From NCBI RefSeq assembly GCF_020404765.1, contig NZ_JAIVEM010000044.1:124001-188000 (forward strand): 64,000 nucleotides of DNA, read 5' to 3'. A program made the position numbers and the translations under genes. Below are positions 46,413 to 55,206 of this stretch, one piece after another. Source of the stretch: Paenibacillus sp. BJ-4 (lineage in GTDB: Bacteria; Bacillota; Bacilli; Paenibacillales; Paenibacillaceae). The notes beneath the pieces are model-generated. The model saw only the letters and a list, made by a program, of their open reading frames with translations, had not been told where the DNA came from and did no database searches. The first letter of the stretch is position 1; each line of letters begins with the position of its first letter.

Positions 46413-46970
46413 CTAAGAACTCAATATTTTAATGCTATCATCGCACCAGCGAATTAAACTGCTGAACTGGCTTTTACCATAGTTTATGGTTATCATCCAA
46501 TACTTATGATTATGATCTTTATGCTCTACGTTGCTAAGCCAACGTTCAAGCTCTTCGAAAATATGCAAGCTTTCTATTAGCTTTTCTTTATGCTCCTGTA
46601 TGTGCTTCATAATCGTTTCAGGCGAAGAATTGCCACCGAAAAACACCCTTAACAGCAGCTCATTTTTTTTAAGCATCACCACATGCTCCATGGGCTGAGA
46701 AAGCCAGTCTGACAACGTCTGCCTTCCCTGATCGGTAATGCTATAGAGTTTCTTGTCAGGCTTTCCTTTCTGGCGAATGACCTCGACTGCAATGTCTTTT
46801 CGATCCAGTAGCTCTGCCAGGCTGGGATAGATTTGGCCATAGTTCTCATTCCAAAAGTAACTAGTGCTCTGCTCCATATGTTGTTTTATATCATAACCGG
46901 TATGAGGACCCAAACTCAGAATGCCTAATACCGCAAACATTGTATTGGTTTTCCCTGACTGTCTCGCCAT
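46413..46970 (-). CDS. PadR-family transcriptional regulator
   Basis: A 185-residue regulator with the PadR winged HTH (residues about 8-85; FAVLGILSLGPHTGYDIKQHMEQ and YSITDQGRQTLSDWL) and the C-terminal helical Vir_act_alpha_C dimerisation domain. PadR proteins usually repress a neighbouring detoxification or transport gene until a phenolic or other small ligand binds. It is divergent from a tautomerase-like gene, with a very AT-rich spacer. ATG follows TAGGAGG. The gene lies inside the segment bounded by two ssrA 3'-end copies. Confidence 0.9.
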   Translation of the reverse strand: MARQSGKTNTMFAVLGILSLGPHTGYDIKQHMEQSTSYFWNENYGQIYPSLAELLDRKDIAVEVIRQKGKPDKKLYSITDQGRQTLSDWLSQPMEHVVMLKKNELLLRVFFGGNSSPETIMKHIQEHKEKLIESLHIFEELERWLSNVEHKDHNHKYWMITINYGKSQFSSLIRWCDDSIKILSS

Positions 46971-47114
46971 TATTTATTGTGCCTCCTAGTACCTTTAGCA
47001 AATCTCCGCGGTATATCATGCTTTCATTAGACTAGACATAATTATAGCCCATTTGAACTAGCTCCACATCCAATCTATATATTATAAAAATATATATTAT
47101 TATAATAATTATAA

Positions 47115-47143
47115 TTGACAAGGGTTTTTAGCCATTTTATATT
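47115..47143 (+). promoter_or_regulatory. SigA promoter of the tautomerase-like gene
   Basis: TTGACA and TATATT separated by exactly 17 bp. Just upstream is an AT-only stretch with repeated TATATTAT-like motifs, where the divergent PadR regulator might bind. Confidence 0.6.
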
Positions 47144-47255
47144 AACGATATCAACAAAATATCAATGAGCTTGCCGGGATGAAGCCTTGGATACACATAT
47201 CATAAAGAATTCCAAGACATCGCTTGGTTAAACCTCAATAAGGAGATATCAGACC

Positions 47256-47729
47256 ATGACCATGATCAATGTAAATTATCCAGCAGGCCGTATAACGCTT
47301 GAACAGCGTCGTCTTTTGGCAGAAGGTTTGACGGATGCAGTGCTCGTTCCAGAGGTAGGTCAATATTGTCCCCCAGCAAGAGAAGGGTTCCAGGTCCATT
47401 TCACCGAACGTCCAACAGATTACATGGCAATTGGTGGGCAATTGCTGTCCGATCAGCCAGAACGTGATGTAATTACTGTCAATGTTCTGGTGATGGATGG
47501 TGACTGGCCTAACGACGTCCGCAAAAAAGTGCTTGAGAATATTCTTGGCAGTTTGACTAAAATACTTGGTGTACCGGAACCCTCCCCGACTTGGTGGGTA
47601 TCTTTCCAGGTCATTGAAGAAGGCAGTTGGGGTTCCCGCGGCGGTGTGCTCTCCATTCTGGACTTGCTGGACTCAGGAGTCTTTACTGAGGAGAAAATGA
47701 AGGCTATCAAGCAAAATATTATACGGTAA
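47256..47729 (+). CDS. Tautomerase-superfamily-like protein
   Basis: A 157-residue protein that looks like a two-unit member of the tautomerase (4-OT/MIF) superfamily: a beta-alpha-beta unit near the N-terminus (INVNYPAG..TLEQRRLLAEGLTDAVL) and a second one (DVITVNVLVMDGDWPNDVRKKVLENILGSLTKILG). The catalytic N-terminal Pro of classical members is absent after Met, so activity of the usual kind is doubtful. ATG follows AAGGAGA; a second ATG two codons on is possible. It is divergent from the PadR regulator and inside the presumed ssrA island. Confidence 0.6.
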   Translation: MTMINVNYPAGRITLEQRRLLAEGLTDAVLVPEVGQYCPPAREGFQVHFTERPTDYMAIGGQLLSDQPERDVITVNVLVMDGDWPNDVRKKVLENILGSLTKILGVPEPSPTWWVSFQVIEEGSWGSRGGVLSILDLLDSGVFTEEKMKAIKQNIIR

Positions 47730-47910
47730 TGCGTGGAACTTGGCATAATAAAGATAGGAGGAGCATTAATATCTTGTCGATAGCTAAGGCAATTTACAAA
47801 GCGGCAACTGACGACTCAAACCGTCTGCGGTATCCAGTAGGAGAACCTTCCAAAAGGTTATATCTTTAGCATTGACAAGCTTATAACTTACAGTGTAGTA
47901 TGTCCAAGCG

Positions 47911-47940
47911 AAAAAACACCCATAAGGGTGTTCTTCATTT
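47911..47940 (+). terminator. Hairpin terminator upstream of the inner ssrA copy
   Basis: AACACCC-ATAA-GGGTGTT followed by CTTCATTTT, about 185 nt after the tautomerase-like gene. Confidence 0.65.
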
Positions 47941-47949
47941 TACTGTTAG

Positions 47950-48020
47950 TGGATGCGAGGGGGATTCGAGCCCCCTCCGAAGATAATGATACATAAACTT
48001 CTACGGGTGTAGTGACAGAT
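47950..48020 (-). other. Inner ssrA 3'-end copy (candidate attachment site)
   Basis: About 70 nt closely match the last 70 nt of the intact tmRNA gene in the same orientation, with a handful of substitutions. On the minus strand it begins near CTACACCCGTAGAAG and runs through TATCTTCGG and the T-arm to the acceptor CGCATCCA. T-arm changes are partly compensatory (GGGGG/CCCCC in place of GGGG/CCCC). The upstream nine-tenths of ssrA, including the tag ORF, are absent. This is what is left when an element integrates at the 3' end of ssrA and restores it. Confidence 0.8.
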
Positions 48021-48062
48021 TCAGAAGATTTTCCAAAGAAACATCCTTCAGTTTACGTAATC

Positions 48063-48305
48063 TTAATGGCTAGCCAAATCATGCTCCAAAGCTTGAAGAG
48101 AAAGGCTATTCCTCGTACTGCCTCCCTCTCCCGGTCTCATATCAAAAATACGATCGACAAATCGATTGACATCCAGCAGCATTGCCTTTCGTTCTTCCAA
48201 TCCCTCCCCGTGTTGAATACTCGCTAACAGCTCACGGGGCAAATTTCGTCCCCATATTGCGCAGTATGTATGATTGGGGGGAGATTCATCTGGAGCACCC
48301 GAAAA
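48063..48305 (-). pseudogene. C-terminal remnant of an unidentified protein
   Basis: An open frame of 80 codons with no usable start codon before a run of coding-like sequence. It reads ...NHTYCAIWGRNLPRELL, then GEGLEERKAMLLDVNRF, and ends in ...SLSLQALEHDLASH followed by TAA. Codon choice and amino-acid pattern look like a true protein C-terminus, and the frame is closed upstream by a stop. I do not recognise the family. It lies only 43 nt from the inner ssrA copy, consistent with a gene truncated by island decay. Confidence 0.4.
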
Positions 48306-48774
48306 TTAGATACGTGGAAAAATAGTGAATTATCAGAAGTTCTACAGTTAATCTGCAGTGAACAGAGAAGGACATTGGCAATGTTTAAATAAGCGATTGG
48401 CTCAGCATGTAGGAGCGAAGTAACGGATAACTTTTCTGTCAATAACATTGTAGTTTAGTCCATCTCAAGGACAGTTCAGGGTAATGAGCAACCATAGTTG
48501 GCATGCGCAATAGATGCAAGTATACATCCCTTCCTGCCCAGCGTGATCAGACTTTCATCTCTATGTTATAGTCCATACCAAGGTGCATAATGAAAACCCA
48601 CAATGACCAATTTTGTCAAAGTGGATCATCTTGTCATCTTCATATTCTTCTACAAACTGTATGTTTTCATTCCCAATGCGAAGGCAGTCATGTACCGGTT
48701 TTCTAAACCTGGCAGCCCATCACCGTGACTTCAACTTTTCCTCAGAGGCAAAACAGCAGCCTTTTCGTTTACTT
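48306..48774. other. Degenerate intergenic DNA in the island
   Basis: Nearly 470 nt with no supported gene. On the minus strand a short frame near 48560-48730 (with ...RIGNENIQFVEEYEDDK) looks weakly coding and is broken by stops, so this may also be decayed coding sequence. Confidence 0.35.
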
Positions 48775-49719
48775 TTATTTTCCCGTTAATGTTCTTACTT
48801 CAATAGGAAGCAGGTTCGCCTCAATTTGAGCCCGCTGCGGTTCAAACCACTCTGGGAGCATTAATTTCTGCCCCAAAGATTCCGCAGGTTCATCGTTAGC
48901 AAATCCCGGTGGATCTGTAGCAATTTCAAATAGTATGCCGCCCGCTTCTCTGAAATATATAGCATTAAAATATTGGCGGTCTATGATTGGAGTCGGCTGA
49001 TAGCCATAATTCTGGACAGTGCTTCTCCAGTCTTCATGTTGCTCGAAATCTTTTGCACGCCATGCAATGTGATGTACCGTGCCTGCTCCACCAAAGCCTA
49101 AACCCATTTTGGCGATTCGAACATCCACGATGTTGCCGATTTCTCCTTCGGACTGATAACGGACATATTCGGCGTCTTCATCGATTTTTGTAAATCCGAG
49201 TATGCTTTCCATTACATCCATCGTTTTCTGAGGATTGACACTAAATAGCACGGCACCTCCAAACCCCTTAATTGCTTTATCAGCCGAAATGCCACCGTAA
49301 GACCAAGTACTGTTCGCTCCCGCTTCACGTTCGACAAGCTCAAGACGTAGGCCCTCATTATCCTCGAATTGGAGATATTGTTCAGAAAAGCGGCTCGTTT
49401 TCGTAACTTGAATATCAAAGCTTTGCAAACGATGCTGCCAAAAATCAAGTGAACCTGGCGGTACTACATATGAGGTAATGCCCACCTGGCCACCTCCGAT
49501 TCGCCCTTTGGGAGTTCCTGGAGCAGGAAAAAATGTAATGATGGTTCCAGGGCCTCCTGCCTCGTTGCCAAAGTACAAGTGGTAAACCTCAGGAGCATCG
49601 AAGTTGATTGTTTTCTTCAATAACCGAAGTCCAAGGATGCCGGCATAGAAGTCGACATTTTCCTGCGGATTACCGGCAAAAGCTGTAATATGATGTATAC
49701 CTGTAGTTTGAAGTGACAT
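48775..49719 (-). CDS. mhqO: Ring-cleaving dioxygenase-like VOC protein (MhqO-type)
   Basis: A 314-residue protein with two vicinal-oxygen-chelate domains. The first begins TTGIHHITAFAGNPQENVDFYAGILGLRLLKKT, with a metal-ligand His in IHHIT. The second has GTVHHIAWRAKD and FREAGGILFEIATDPPGF with the expected His and Glu. It matches B. subtilis MhqO/YdfO-type proteins, which help detoxify hydroquinones and other quinone-like electrophiles. ATG follows AGGAGGG by 6 nt. It lies 74 nt after the DoxX gene in the same direction, the mhqO-mhqP pairing known from Bacillus. No MarR-type repressor is adjacent. Confidence 0.87.
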   Translation of the reverse strand: MSLQTTGIHHITAFAGNPQENVDFYAGILGLRLLKKTINFDAPEVYHLYFGNEAGGPGTIITFFPAPGTPKGRIGGGQVGITSYVVPPGSLDFWQHRLQSFDIQVTKTSRFSEQYLQFEDNEGLRLELVEREAGANSTWSYGGISADKAIKGFGGAVLFSVNPQKTMDVMESILGFTKIDEDAEYVRYQSEGEIGNIVDVRIAKMGLGFGGAGTVHHIAWRAKDFEQHEDWRSTVQNYGYQPTPIIDRQYFNAIYFREAGGILFEIATDPPGFANDEPAESLGQKLMLPEWFEPQRAQIEANLLPIEVRTLTGK

Positions 49720-49793
49720 ATGAAACCCTCCTTTAATCGTAGGAACCTTTATTTTTTGTCGTTGATGATTTTTAATGGCTTAAATATCATGTT

Positions 49794-50192
49794 TTATTTA
49801 AGTATTGCATCGATGGAATATGAACCTGCCCCTGTCAACGCAATACCGATTACAACGGCAATAAGAACTAGAGGATATTCATAGCCGTCAGCTGTGGCCC
49901 AGATCCCATTTTGACCATGTACTTTGAAAATCGCTCCGAGCATAGTCACCGTAATCAACAATGCAGCCAATGGAGTGAGCAGTCCTAAAGTAAATAGAGT
50001 TCCTCCCAACAATTCCATCAACCCAGCGGACACTGCCATGAATACTCCCGGCTTAATTCCAACCGATTCCATCCAACCACCGGTACCTTTTAGACCATAG
50101 CCACCAAACCAGCCAAAAAGTTTCTGAGCTCCATGTCCCACCAATAACAATCCAACCACCAAACGTACCAGTAACAATCCACTCGCCAACAT
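49794..50192 (-). CDS. mhqP: DoxX-family membrane protein (MhqP/CatD-type)
   Basis: A membrane protein of about 132 residues with four hydrophobic segments (LLLVRLVVGLLLVGHGAQKLFGWFGGYG at the N-terminus, GLMELLGGTLFTLGLLTPLAALLITVTMLGA in the middle, YEYPLVLIAVVIGIALTGAG at the end). It is the usual DoxX partner of quinone-responsive dioxygenases. I chose the ATG at 50192 because GGAG lies 9 nt before it; the ATG five codons earlier has no ribosome binding site. It would be cotranscribed with the dioxygenase-like gene. Confidence 0.88.
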   Translation of the reverse strand: MLASGLLLVRLVVGLLLVGHGAQKLFGWFGGYGLKGTGGWMESVGIKPGVFMAVSAGLMELLGGTLFTLGLLTPLAALLITVTMLGAIFKVHGQNGIWATADGYEYPLVLIAVVIGIALTGAGSYSIDAILK

Positions 50193-50258
50193 AAAATCAC
50201 TCTCCATATTATATTTGTTTAAAGATTATTTAATTAAAGATATTAGATAAAATTAAAT

Positions 50259-50486
50259 TCATTGTTTAACGATTTGGGCCTGTTCTTTTTTTAGTTTTTC
50301 AGGAGTAACATCATCTCCATTCGGATCATAGATAGTAGCATTCAAAAGGATGCTTTTTACAGAACCCCGAAAGATTTGAAGGTATTCTTTGCGAAGATCG
50401 ATTTGTTCCGTTTTTTCAATTTCAGTTAATCCGACTTCTTTTGCTTTTTTGGCAAGCTGATTAATTCTTTTTAAAATTGTAAGCAT
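50259..50486 (-). CDS. DUF896 small protein (YnzC-like)
   Basis: A 75-residue protein of the DUF896 family, recognised by INQLAKKAKEVGLTEIEKTEQ, LRKEYLQIFRGSVKSILLNATIYDPNG and the ending DVTPEKLKKEQ. B. subtilis YnzC is a helical hairpin of unclear role made in SOS-linked context; other paralogues are common in Bacillota. It starts at ATG, 6 nt after GGAGGT. It is the first of three same-direction genes in the island and may be cotranscribed with the DoxX gene 66 nt downstream. Confidence 0.88.
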   Translation of the reverse strand: MLTILKRINQLAKKAKEVGLTEIEKTEQIDLRKEYLQIFRGSVKSILLNATIYDPNGDDVTPEKLKKEQAQIVKQ

Positions 50487-50612
50487 GTGTATACCTCCAT
50501 ATTCAAAATTTGCTGATCGTTTTTATCTTTAATTTATTTATCTTGATATAAAGATATAATACTTTTCTATCCGTGTCAATACTTATTCAAAAAAAGAAGA
50601 TGAACCCTTTAG

Positions 50613-50846
50613 TTGCTTTCAAAGGTAAAAGAAAAAGCAGCCATCACAGAGGATGCTCTGCGACAACTGCTTTCTGGCTTTCAGGACCACATCACCAGCC
50701 GGAACCTTCCTGAGGTCAAGAAGTTCATCGGCAGCTATGTAGAAAAGGTGATCGTCTACAAGGAAAACGTAGAAGTCATCTTTAAGCTACAAGTTGTGGA
50801 TTTGATCGATGGAGGCGAGGGGAGTCGAACCCCTGTCCGAAGATAA
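50613..50846 (+). pseudogene. C-terminal serine-recombinase remnant running into ssrA
   Basis: The frame reads KEKAAITEDALRQLLSGFQDHI, then LPEVKKFIGSYVEKVIVYKENVEVIFKLQ and ends IDGGEGSRTPVRR. The middle is the usual C-terminal coiled-coil/tail of Bacillota serine recombinases (pattern 'VKK.I..YV.KV.VY...VEV.F'). The catalytic and DNA-binding parts (several hundred residues) are missing. The last dozen codons are antisense to the ssrA 3' end, so the protein tail was created by the attachment site itself. Such a gene next to the intact target is where an integrated element's recombinase is expected. Confidence 0.7.
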
Positions 50847-51171
50847 CGACACATAAGCTTCTACGGGTGTAGTCACAGTTTTGATGTCACCCGAGTATCG
50901 CCCCGTAACCGGCTATACGTTGGGTCAGCCTGATTGTCTTCTTCAGCTCACCGCAGGCGGAGATGAGACAGCGTATCCCACTATTTGTTAGCCCCTATCC
51001 CTGTCACATGGGCGATGCAGAGTAGAAGCACGCACACAGTTTCTTAGGCTGCGAAAGCGTAGTTGTTTTGTTGTTTGCCGTTTAATAGGCTTTAGCGTTG
51101 ATGAAGCGGACGCGTCCCCACTACCCGCTACCCATGCTCGAACTATCCCCGTCGAATCCATAAACGCCCCC
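50810..51171 (-). ncRNA. ssrA: Transfer-messenger RNA (tmRNA)
   Basis: Rescues stalled ribosomes and tags the incomplete protein for proteolysis, together with SmpB. The 362-nt gene begins GGGGGCGTTTATGGATTCGAC and ends with the T-arm GGGGTTCGACTCCCC and CGCCTCC-A; the 5' GGGGGCG pairs with the 3' CGCCTCC (one G-U). CCA is not encoded. The tag ORF lies near the middle. It stands next to smpB, as in many Bacillota. The 3' end serves as an integration hotspot here, with two partial copies at 46.3 and 47.95 kb. Confidence 0.95.
51044..51079 (-). other. tmRNA tag-peptide reading frame
   Basis: Eleven codons after the resume point read GKQQNNYAFAA followed by TAA. The ending AFAA has the hydrophobic-Ala-Ala form recognised by ClpXP-type proteases; clpP is at the end of this window. 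Confidence 0.85.
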
Positions 51172-51306
51172 TTATTATAAAAGGGCTCCACGGATAATTC
51201 CGGAAATACCGGAGCATAAGCATGCATAATATCGGAAGCTGAATCCTAAGATTCAACATTCAAACCAAGTTAAAATACAAAATTCATTAAAACTTACTAC
51301 TTCGTT

Positions 51307-51335
51307 AGTATACCATATTACATGTCATAACGAAA
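51307..51335 (-). promoter_or_regulatory. Candidate promoter of ssrA
   Basis: TTTCGT and an extended -10 (TGG-TATACT) with 17 bp between the hexamers, about 135 nt before the mature tmRNA 5' end, so the precursor would need 5' processing. A TATAAT closer to the gene is only 2 nt from the mature end and seems less likely. Confidence 0.35.
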
Positions 51336-51430
51336 CGGAATGAAACCATTTAAGCTCGATAAAATAGCACCATTACAGGAACAAGTAGCTTATCCACGTA
51401 ATTTGTACCATACACAATATTACAGCAACC

Positions 51431-51910
51431 CTATCTCGCAATTTTTTGCTTCTCTCGCAGAGCGCGTTGGATATCACGCTGTGCATCACGTTTAGCAGCT
51501 GCATCACGTTTATCATACTGCTTTTTACCTCTACCCAGTCCAAGCAACAACTTGGCATAACCGTTGCGCACATAAATCTTCAACGGCACGATCGTGTAGC
51601 CTTCCTGCTTGGACAGACCGATAAGCTTGCGGATCTGCTCTTTATGCAACAGCAGCTTACGCGTACGCGTCGGATCAGTCGGATTATTACGATTACCTTG
51701 TTCAAAAGGGCTGATATGCATATTGTGAATATGAATTTCGCCATTACGGATCGTAGCAAAGGCATCACTGATATTGGAGCGGCCATTCCGCAGAGACTTA
51801 ATTTCCGTTCCCGTTAACACCATGCCCGCCTCGTAGGTGTCCTCAATAAAATAGTCATGGGAAGCTTTTTTGTTCTGGGCGAGCACTTTCCCGTCTGCCT
51901 TCTTACCCAT
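51431..51910 (-). CDS. smpB: SsrA-binding protein
   Basis: Binds tmRNA and brings it to the empty A site of stalled ribosomes. The 159-residue protein has the SmpB beta barrel ([80 protein letters not shown]) and a basic C-terminal tail ([23 protein letters not shown]) that becomes helical in the mRNA channel. ATG at 51910 is preferred, 8 nt after AAGGAG, over a GTG three codons upstream. ssrA lies 260 nt downstream in the same direction. Confidence 0.96.
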   Translation of the reverse strand: MGKKADGKVLAQNKKASHDYFIEDTYEAGMVLTGTEIKSLRNGRSNISDAFATIRNGEIHIHNMHISPFEQGNRNNPTDPTRTRKLLLHKEQIRKLIGLSKQEGYTIVPLKIYVRNGYAKLLLGLGRGKKQYDKRDAAAKRDAQRDIQRALREKQKIAR

Positions 51911-52183
51911 GAATACCACTCCTTATAAATAACTTAATTCAAAATATAAATCCAGGCACAAGAATCCGGCTACAAAGAGCTACCTAGAAATATATTGTAA
52001 CAAATTTCAGATGATAAAAGCAAGAAAGGTCAAGCCTTCTACATTTCTAACTTACACGTATCACACTAAAAGCAAACGGTTTCTATCCATTACTACAGAC
52101 AGAAACCGCCTTATACCTAAGCCCCCGTCAGCTCATTTACTGGTACGAAAACTCCAGCCTTCTAACGAGTATGTTATATCAAC

Positions 52184-54787
52184 TTACTTTTTCTTTTTCC
52201 TCACAAATCCAGCGGTGCTATTGCCACCACCGCCGCTCTTATTTTTCCGCTTGCGGCGCGTGCCGCCGTCACCGCCTGGTCTGGCATCACTCCCAGGTGT
52301 AGCTGCGCCGCCGATAAAAATGCCGCTGGCAGACGTCTTCTTCCGCCGCTTGCTTGCACCCGTTGCTGGCGAAGTGTATCCGCCCTTGCCACTGCCAAAG
52401 CCAAAGCTGCCCGCCGAACTGGATCCGCCGCCATTTCCACCACCACGGCCTGTGCGACCTGCAGTGTTGATACCTCCGTTGTCAGCCTCTTTAGGCTTCC
52501 CAGCCGTCTCACGACCGCCCTTACGCTCTCTGCCAGCCTTTTCCTTGCCGCCCTTACGGTCACGTCCTTCGCGGCCTTTACCACGCCCCTCGCCACGTGC
52601 AAAACCACTGCCTTGGCCAGATCCGCCCGTCCGCTCACGGCGTTGACGCGGCTTCATATCGACAAGTTCAAAATCAATCGTGTAATCCTCCATGTTGACG
52701 CGGGCGACACGAACCTTAACCTCATCCCCGATACGAAATACCTTGGAGGTGCGTTCACCGATTAACGCCATATGCTGCTCATCAAAATGGTAATAGTCGT
52801 CCGTAAGCGCACTCAAGCGCGTTAGACCCTCCACCGTATTGTCCAACTCGATGAACATACCAAAGCTGGTTACGCTGCTGATGATGCCCTCGAACTCCTC
52901 GCCAACCTTGTCCAGCATGTATTCAGCCTTTTTCATTTGCTCTGTGTCGCGCTCTGCATCCACAGCCACACGTTCACGCTCAGAGGATTGCTGAGCAATA
53001 TCAGGCATGCGTGCAGTCAGATATTCTTGACGCTCAGCTGTCAAAGCCCCGCCATTTTCCAATACCTCACGAATAACACGGTGAATCACTAAATCAGGAT
53101 AGCGGCGAATTGGCGATGTAAAATGAGAATAATACTCCGCTGCCAGTCCAAAATGTCCTGTCGATTCCGCATCATACTTCGCCTGCTTCATCGAACGCAG
53201 CATCATGGTACTAAGCACCGTCTGCTCCTTGGTGCCCTCGATATCTTCCAGCAATGTTTGCAGCGCACGCGGATGAATGGAATTCCCGCGGCCTTTGATC
53301 TGATGTCCAAAATTAGCCGCAAACGCCATGAAATTTTGCAGTTTCTCCGGGTCCGGGTCCTCATGAATCCGGTATAAGAATGGCACCTTGAGCCAGTGGA
53401 AATGCTCGGCCACGGTTTCATTGGCTGCCAGCATAAATTCCTCGATAATTTGCTCGGCTATCGTGCGATCTCTTTTAACGATATCGACAGCTTTACCCTC
53501 ATCGTTCACAATGACTTTCGCTTCATCAAAATCGAAATCAACCGCACCCCGGCGCATCCGGTTAGCACGCAGCTTCAATGCCAGCTCCTTCATCGTACGG
53601 AATACCTCTACCAGATCCTTGTACCGTTCCATCAGTTCGGCATCTTCCTCTTCGAGGATCTTGCGAACGTTGGTATATGTCATTCGTTCCTTGGTTTTAA
53701 TCACACTGGTGAAAATATCATGCTTTACAACCTTCATATGCTCGTTGAATTCCATTTCACAGGACAAAGTCAAGCGATCCACCTGCGGATTCAAAGAACA
53801 AATCCCGTTTGAAAGCCGGTGTGGAAGCATAGGAATGACACGGTCAACCAAATACACGCTACAACCGCGATTATAGGCTTCCTGATCCAGCTTGGAGTTC
53901 TCACGCACATAATACCCTACGTCGGCAATATGAACGCCCAGACGGTAGTTCCCGTTCGGCAGACGCTCAACATTGACCGCATCATCCAGGTCCTTAGCAT
54001 CTTCGCCATCAATCGTAACAATGATCTTATCACGCAGATCGCGACGCCCCTGACGTACAATTTCTTCTTCCGTAATCGCGTCGGGAGCCTGATCCGCTTC
54101 CGCTGTCACTTCATCGGGGAATGCCTCTGGAAGCTGATGCTTGCGAATCACTGACAAAATGTCGACGCCTGGATCATCCTTGTGACCCAGAACTTCCAGC
54201 ACTTCACCTTCCGCCGCCGCCCGTCCTTCCGGGTAGCTCACAATACGCACAACGACCTTTTGCCCGTTTACAGCTCCATTAAAGCTGTCCTTTGGAATAA
54301 AAATATCCCGGTTAATGCGTTTATCATCCGGCAAAACAAAACCGTATGCTTCGTGGCTCTGAAACACGCCCACCACTTGAAGCACAGCGCGCTTCACGAT
54401 CCGCACGACTTCGCCTTCCAATCGGCCACCCGCAGGTCCCTTCGATGTCACTCTTACCAGTACCGTGTCTCCATTCATCGCGCTCTTTAAGTCATTAGCG
54501 TGAATGTATACATCCGGGTGCTCCCGGTCCTCTGGAATAAGAAAAGCGAAGCCCTTGGCATGAGCCTGCAAACGCCCGCGCTGCAAATCCATCCGTTCCG
54601 GAACACCATAACGGTTTGTGCGGGTCAGCAGAATTTTCCCGTCTTCTTCCAATACGTTCAAGAGCTTAAGGAATTCGCGAAAATCGTCTGCATCCTTAAT
54701 GTCAAAATGCTGCTCCAGCTCCTGGTATGTCATAGGCTTGTATGCGGTCTCGCGCATAAAATCAAGTAATTGTTGCTCTGTTATCAT
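52184..54787 (-). CDS. rnr: Ribonuclease R with long low-complexity basic tail
   Basis: 3'-5' exoribonuclease of the RNB family, which degrades structured RNA and cooperates with tmRNA-SmpB in clearing defective messages. The order is winged-helix N-terminus, two cold-shock-like OB domains, the RNB catalytic domain with [12 protein letters not shown] (about 270-280; catalytic Asp residues) and an S1 domain ([25 protein letters not shown]). The last 155 residues or so are Gly/Arg/Lys/Ser-rich ([32 protein letters not shown]), much longer than usual. The ATG at 54787 follows GAGGTGG by 8 nt. In Bacillota, rnr, secG and smpB commonly cluster as here. Confidence 0.94.
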   Translation of the reverse strand: MITEQQLLDFMRETAYKPMTYQELEQHFDIKDADDFREFLKLLNVLEEDGKILLTRTNRYGVPERMDLQRGRLQAHAKGFAFLIPEDREHPDVYIHANDLKSAMNGDTVLVRVTSKGPAGGRLEGEVVRIVKRAVLQVVGVFQSHEAYGFVLPDDKRINRDIFIPKDSFNGAVNGQKVVVRIVSYPEGRAAAEGEVLEVLGHKDDPGVDILSVIRKHQLPEAFPDEVTAEADQAPDAITEEEIVRQGRRDLRDKIIVTIDGEDAKDLDDAVNVERLPNGNYRLGVHIADVGYYVRENSKLDQEAYNRGCSVYLVDRVIPMLPHRLSNGICSLNPQVDRLTLSCEMEFNEHMKVVKHDIFTSVIKTKERMTYTNVRKILEEEDAELMERYKDLVEVFRTMKELALKLRANRMRRGAVDFDFDEAKVIVNDEGKAVDIVKRDRTIAEQIIEEFMLAANETVAEHFHWLKVPFLYRIHEDPDPEKLQNFMAFAANFGHQIKGRGNSIHPRALQTLLEDIEGTKEQTVLSTMMLRSMKQAKYDAESTGHFGLAAEYYSHFTSPIRRYPDLVIHRVIREVLENGGALTAERQEYLTARMPDIAQQSSERERVAVDAERDTEQMKKAEYMLDKVGEEFEGIISSVTSFGMFIELDNTVEGLTRLSALTDDYYHFDEQHMALIGERTSKVFRIGDEVKVRVARVNMEDYTIDFELVDMKPRQRRERTGGSGQGSGFARGEGRGKGREGRDRKGGKEKAGRERKGGRETAGKPKEADNGGINTAGRTGRGGGNGGGSSSAGSFGFGSGKGGYTSPATGASKRRKKTSASGIFIGGAATPGSDARPGGDGGTRRKRKNKSGGGGNSTAGFVRKKKK

Positions 54788-54922
54788 AATTTTGTCCACC
54801 TCGGGCGACCTTTAATTTTCAGTAATAATCCGCATGTTCCTTGTCCTGTTACAAGGCTCTTTTATACTCATACCCTAGTATACACGAATTTAATCGACGG
54901 CATCCCTGCTTGCCTAAAATCC

Positions 54923-54955
54923 AAAAAAGCCTCCGTTTCCCGTGAAACGAAGGCT
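54923..54955 (-). terminator. Terminator between secG and rnr
   Basis: GCCTCCGTTTC / GAAACGAAGGC stem. On the minus strand it is followed by TTTTTT. Confidence 0.8.
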
Positions 54956-54972
54956 TAAGGTATATATTTATC

Positions 54973-55206
54973 TTATTTTGCAAAAAACGCAACCAGCACG
55001 GCAATAATCATAAAACACGCACCCAAAACGGCAGTTACGCGTTGCAAAATCAAATCCATACCGCGAGCTTTTGTCTTGCCGAACAGATGCTCAGCACCGC
55101 CAGAGATGGCACCGGACAAACCTGCACTTTTCCCCTTTTGCAGTAAAACAACCGCAATAACAGCAATCGAGAACACAACGAGCAGCACTTTCAAAAAGAT
55201 TTCCAT
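54973..55206 (-). CDS. secG: SecG subunit of protein translocase
   Basis: A 77-residue SecYEG accessory subunit. Two membrane helices ([22 protein letters not shown] and the C-terminal [20 protein letters not shown]) flank the conserved loop [19 protein letters not shown] at 55206 lies 8 nt after AGGAGGTGG. It is the first gene of the secG-rnr-smpB-ssrA stretch, ending in its own terminator before rnr. Confidence 0.95.
   Translation of the reverse strand: MEIFLKVLLVVFSIAVIAVVLLQKGKSAGLSGAISGGAEHLFGKTKARGMDLILQRVTAVLGACFMIIAVLVAFFAK

Noticed and set aside
48012-48448. Two short open frames (48012-48227 plus, 48224-48448 minus)
   Set aside because: No ribosome binding sites and poor coding character. 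The minus-strand frame at 48063-48305 fits coding sequence much better and conflicts with both.
51171-51180. TATAAT-like bases touching the ssrA 5' end as its -10 box
   Set aside because: The spacing to the mature 5' end is only about 2 nt and no -35 lies at the right distance; a promoter further upstream fits better.
50988-51227. A 79-codon minus-strand open frame over the ssrA 5' half
   Set aside because: The bases are explained by tmRNA structure; only the 11-codon tag frame is translated there.
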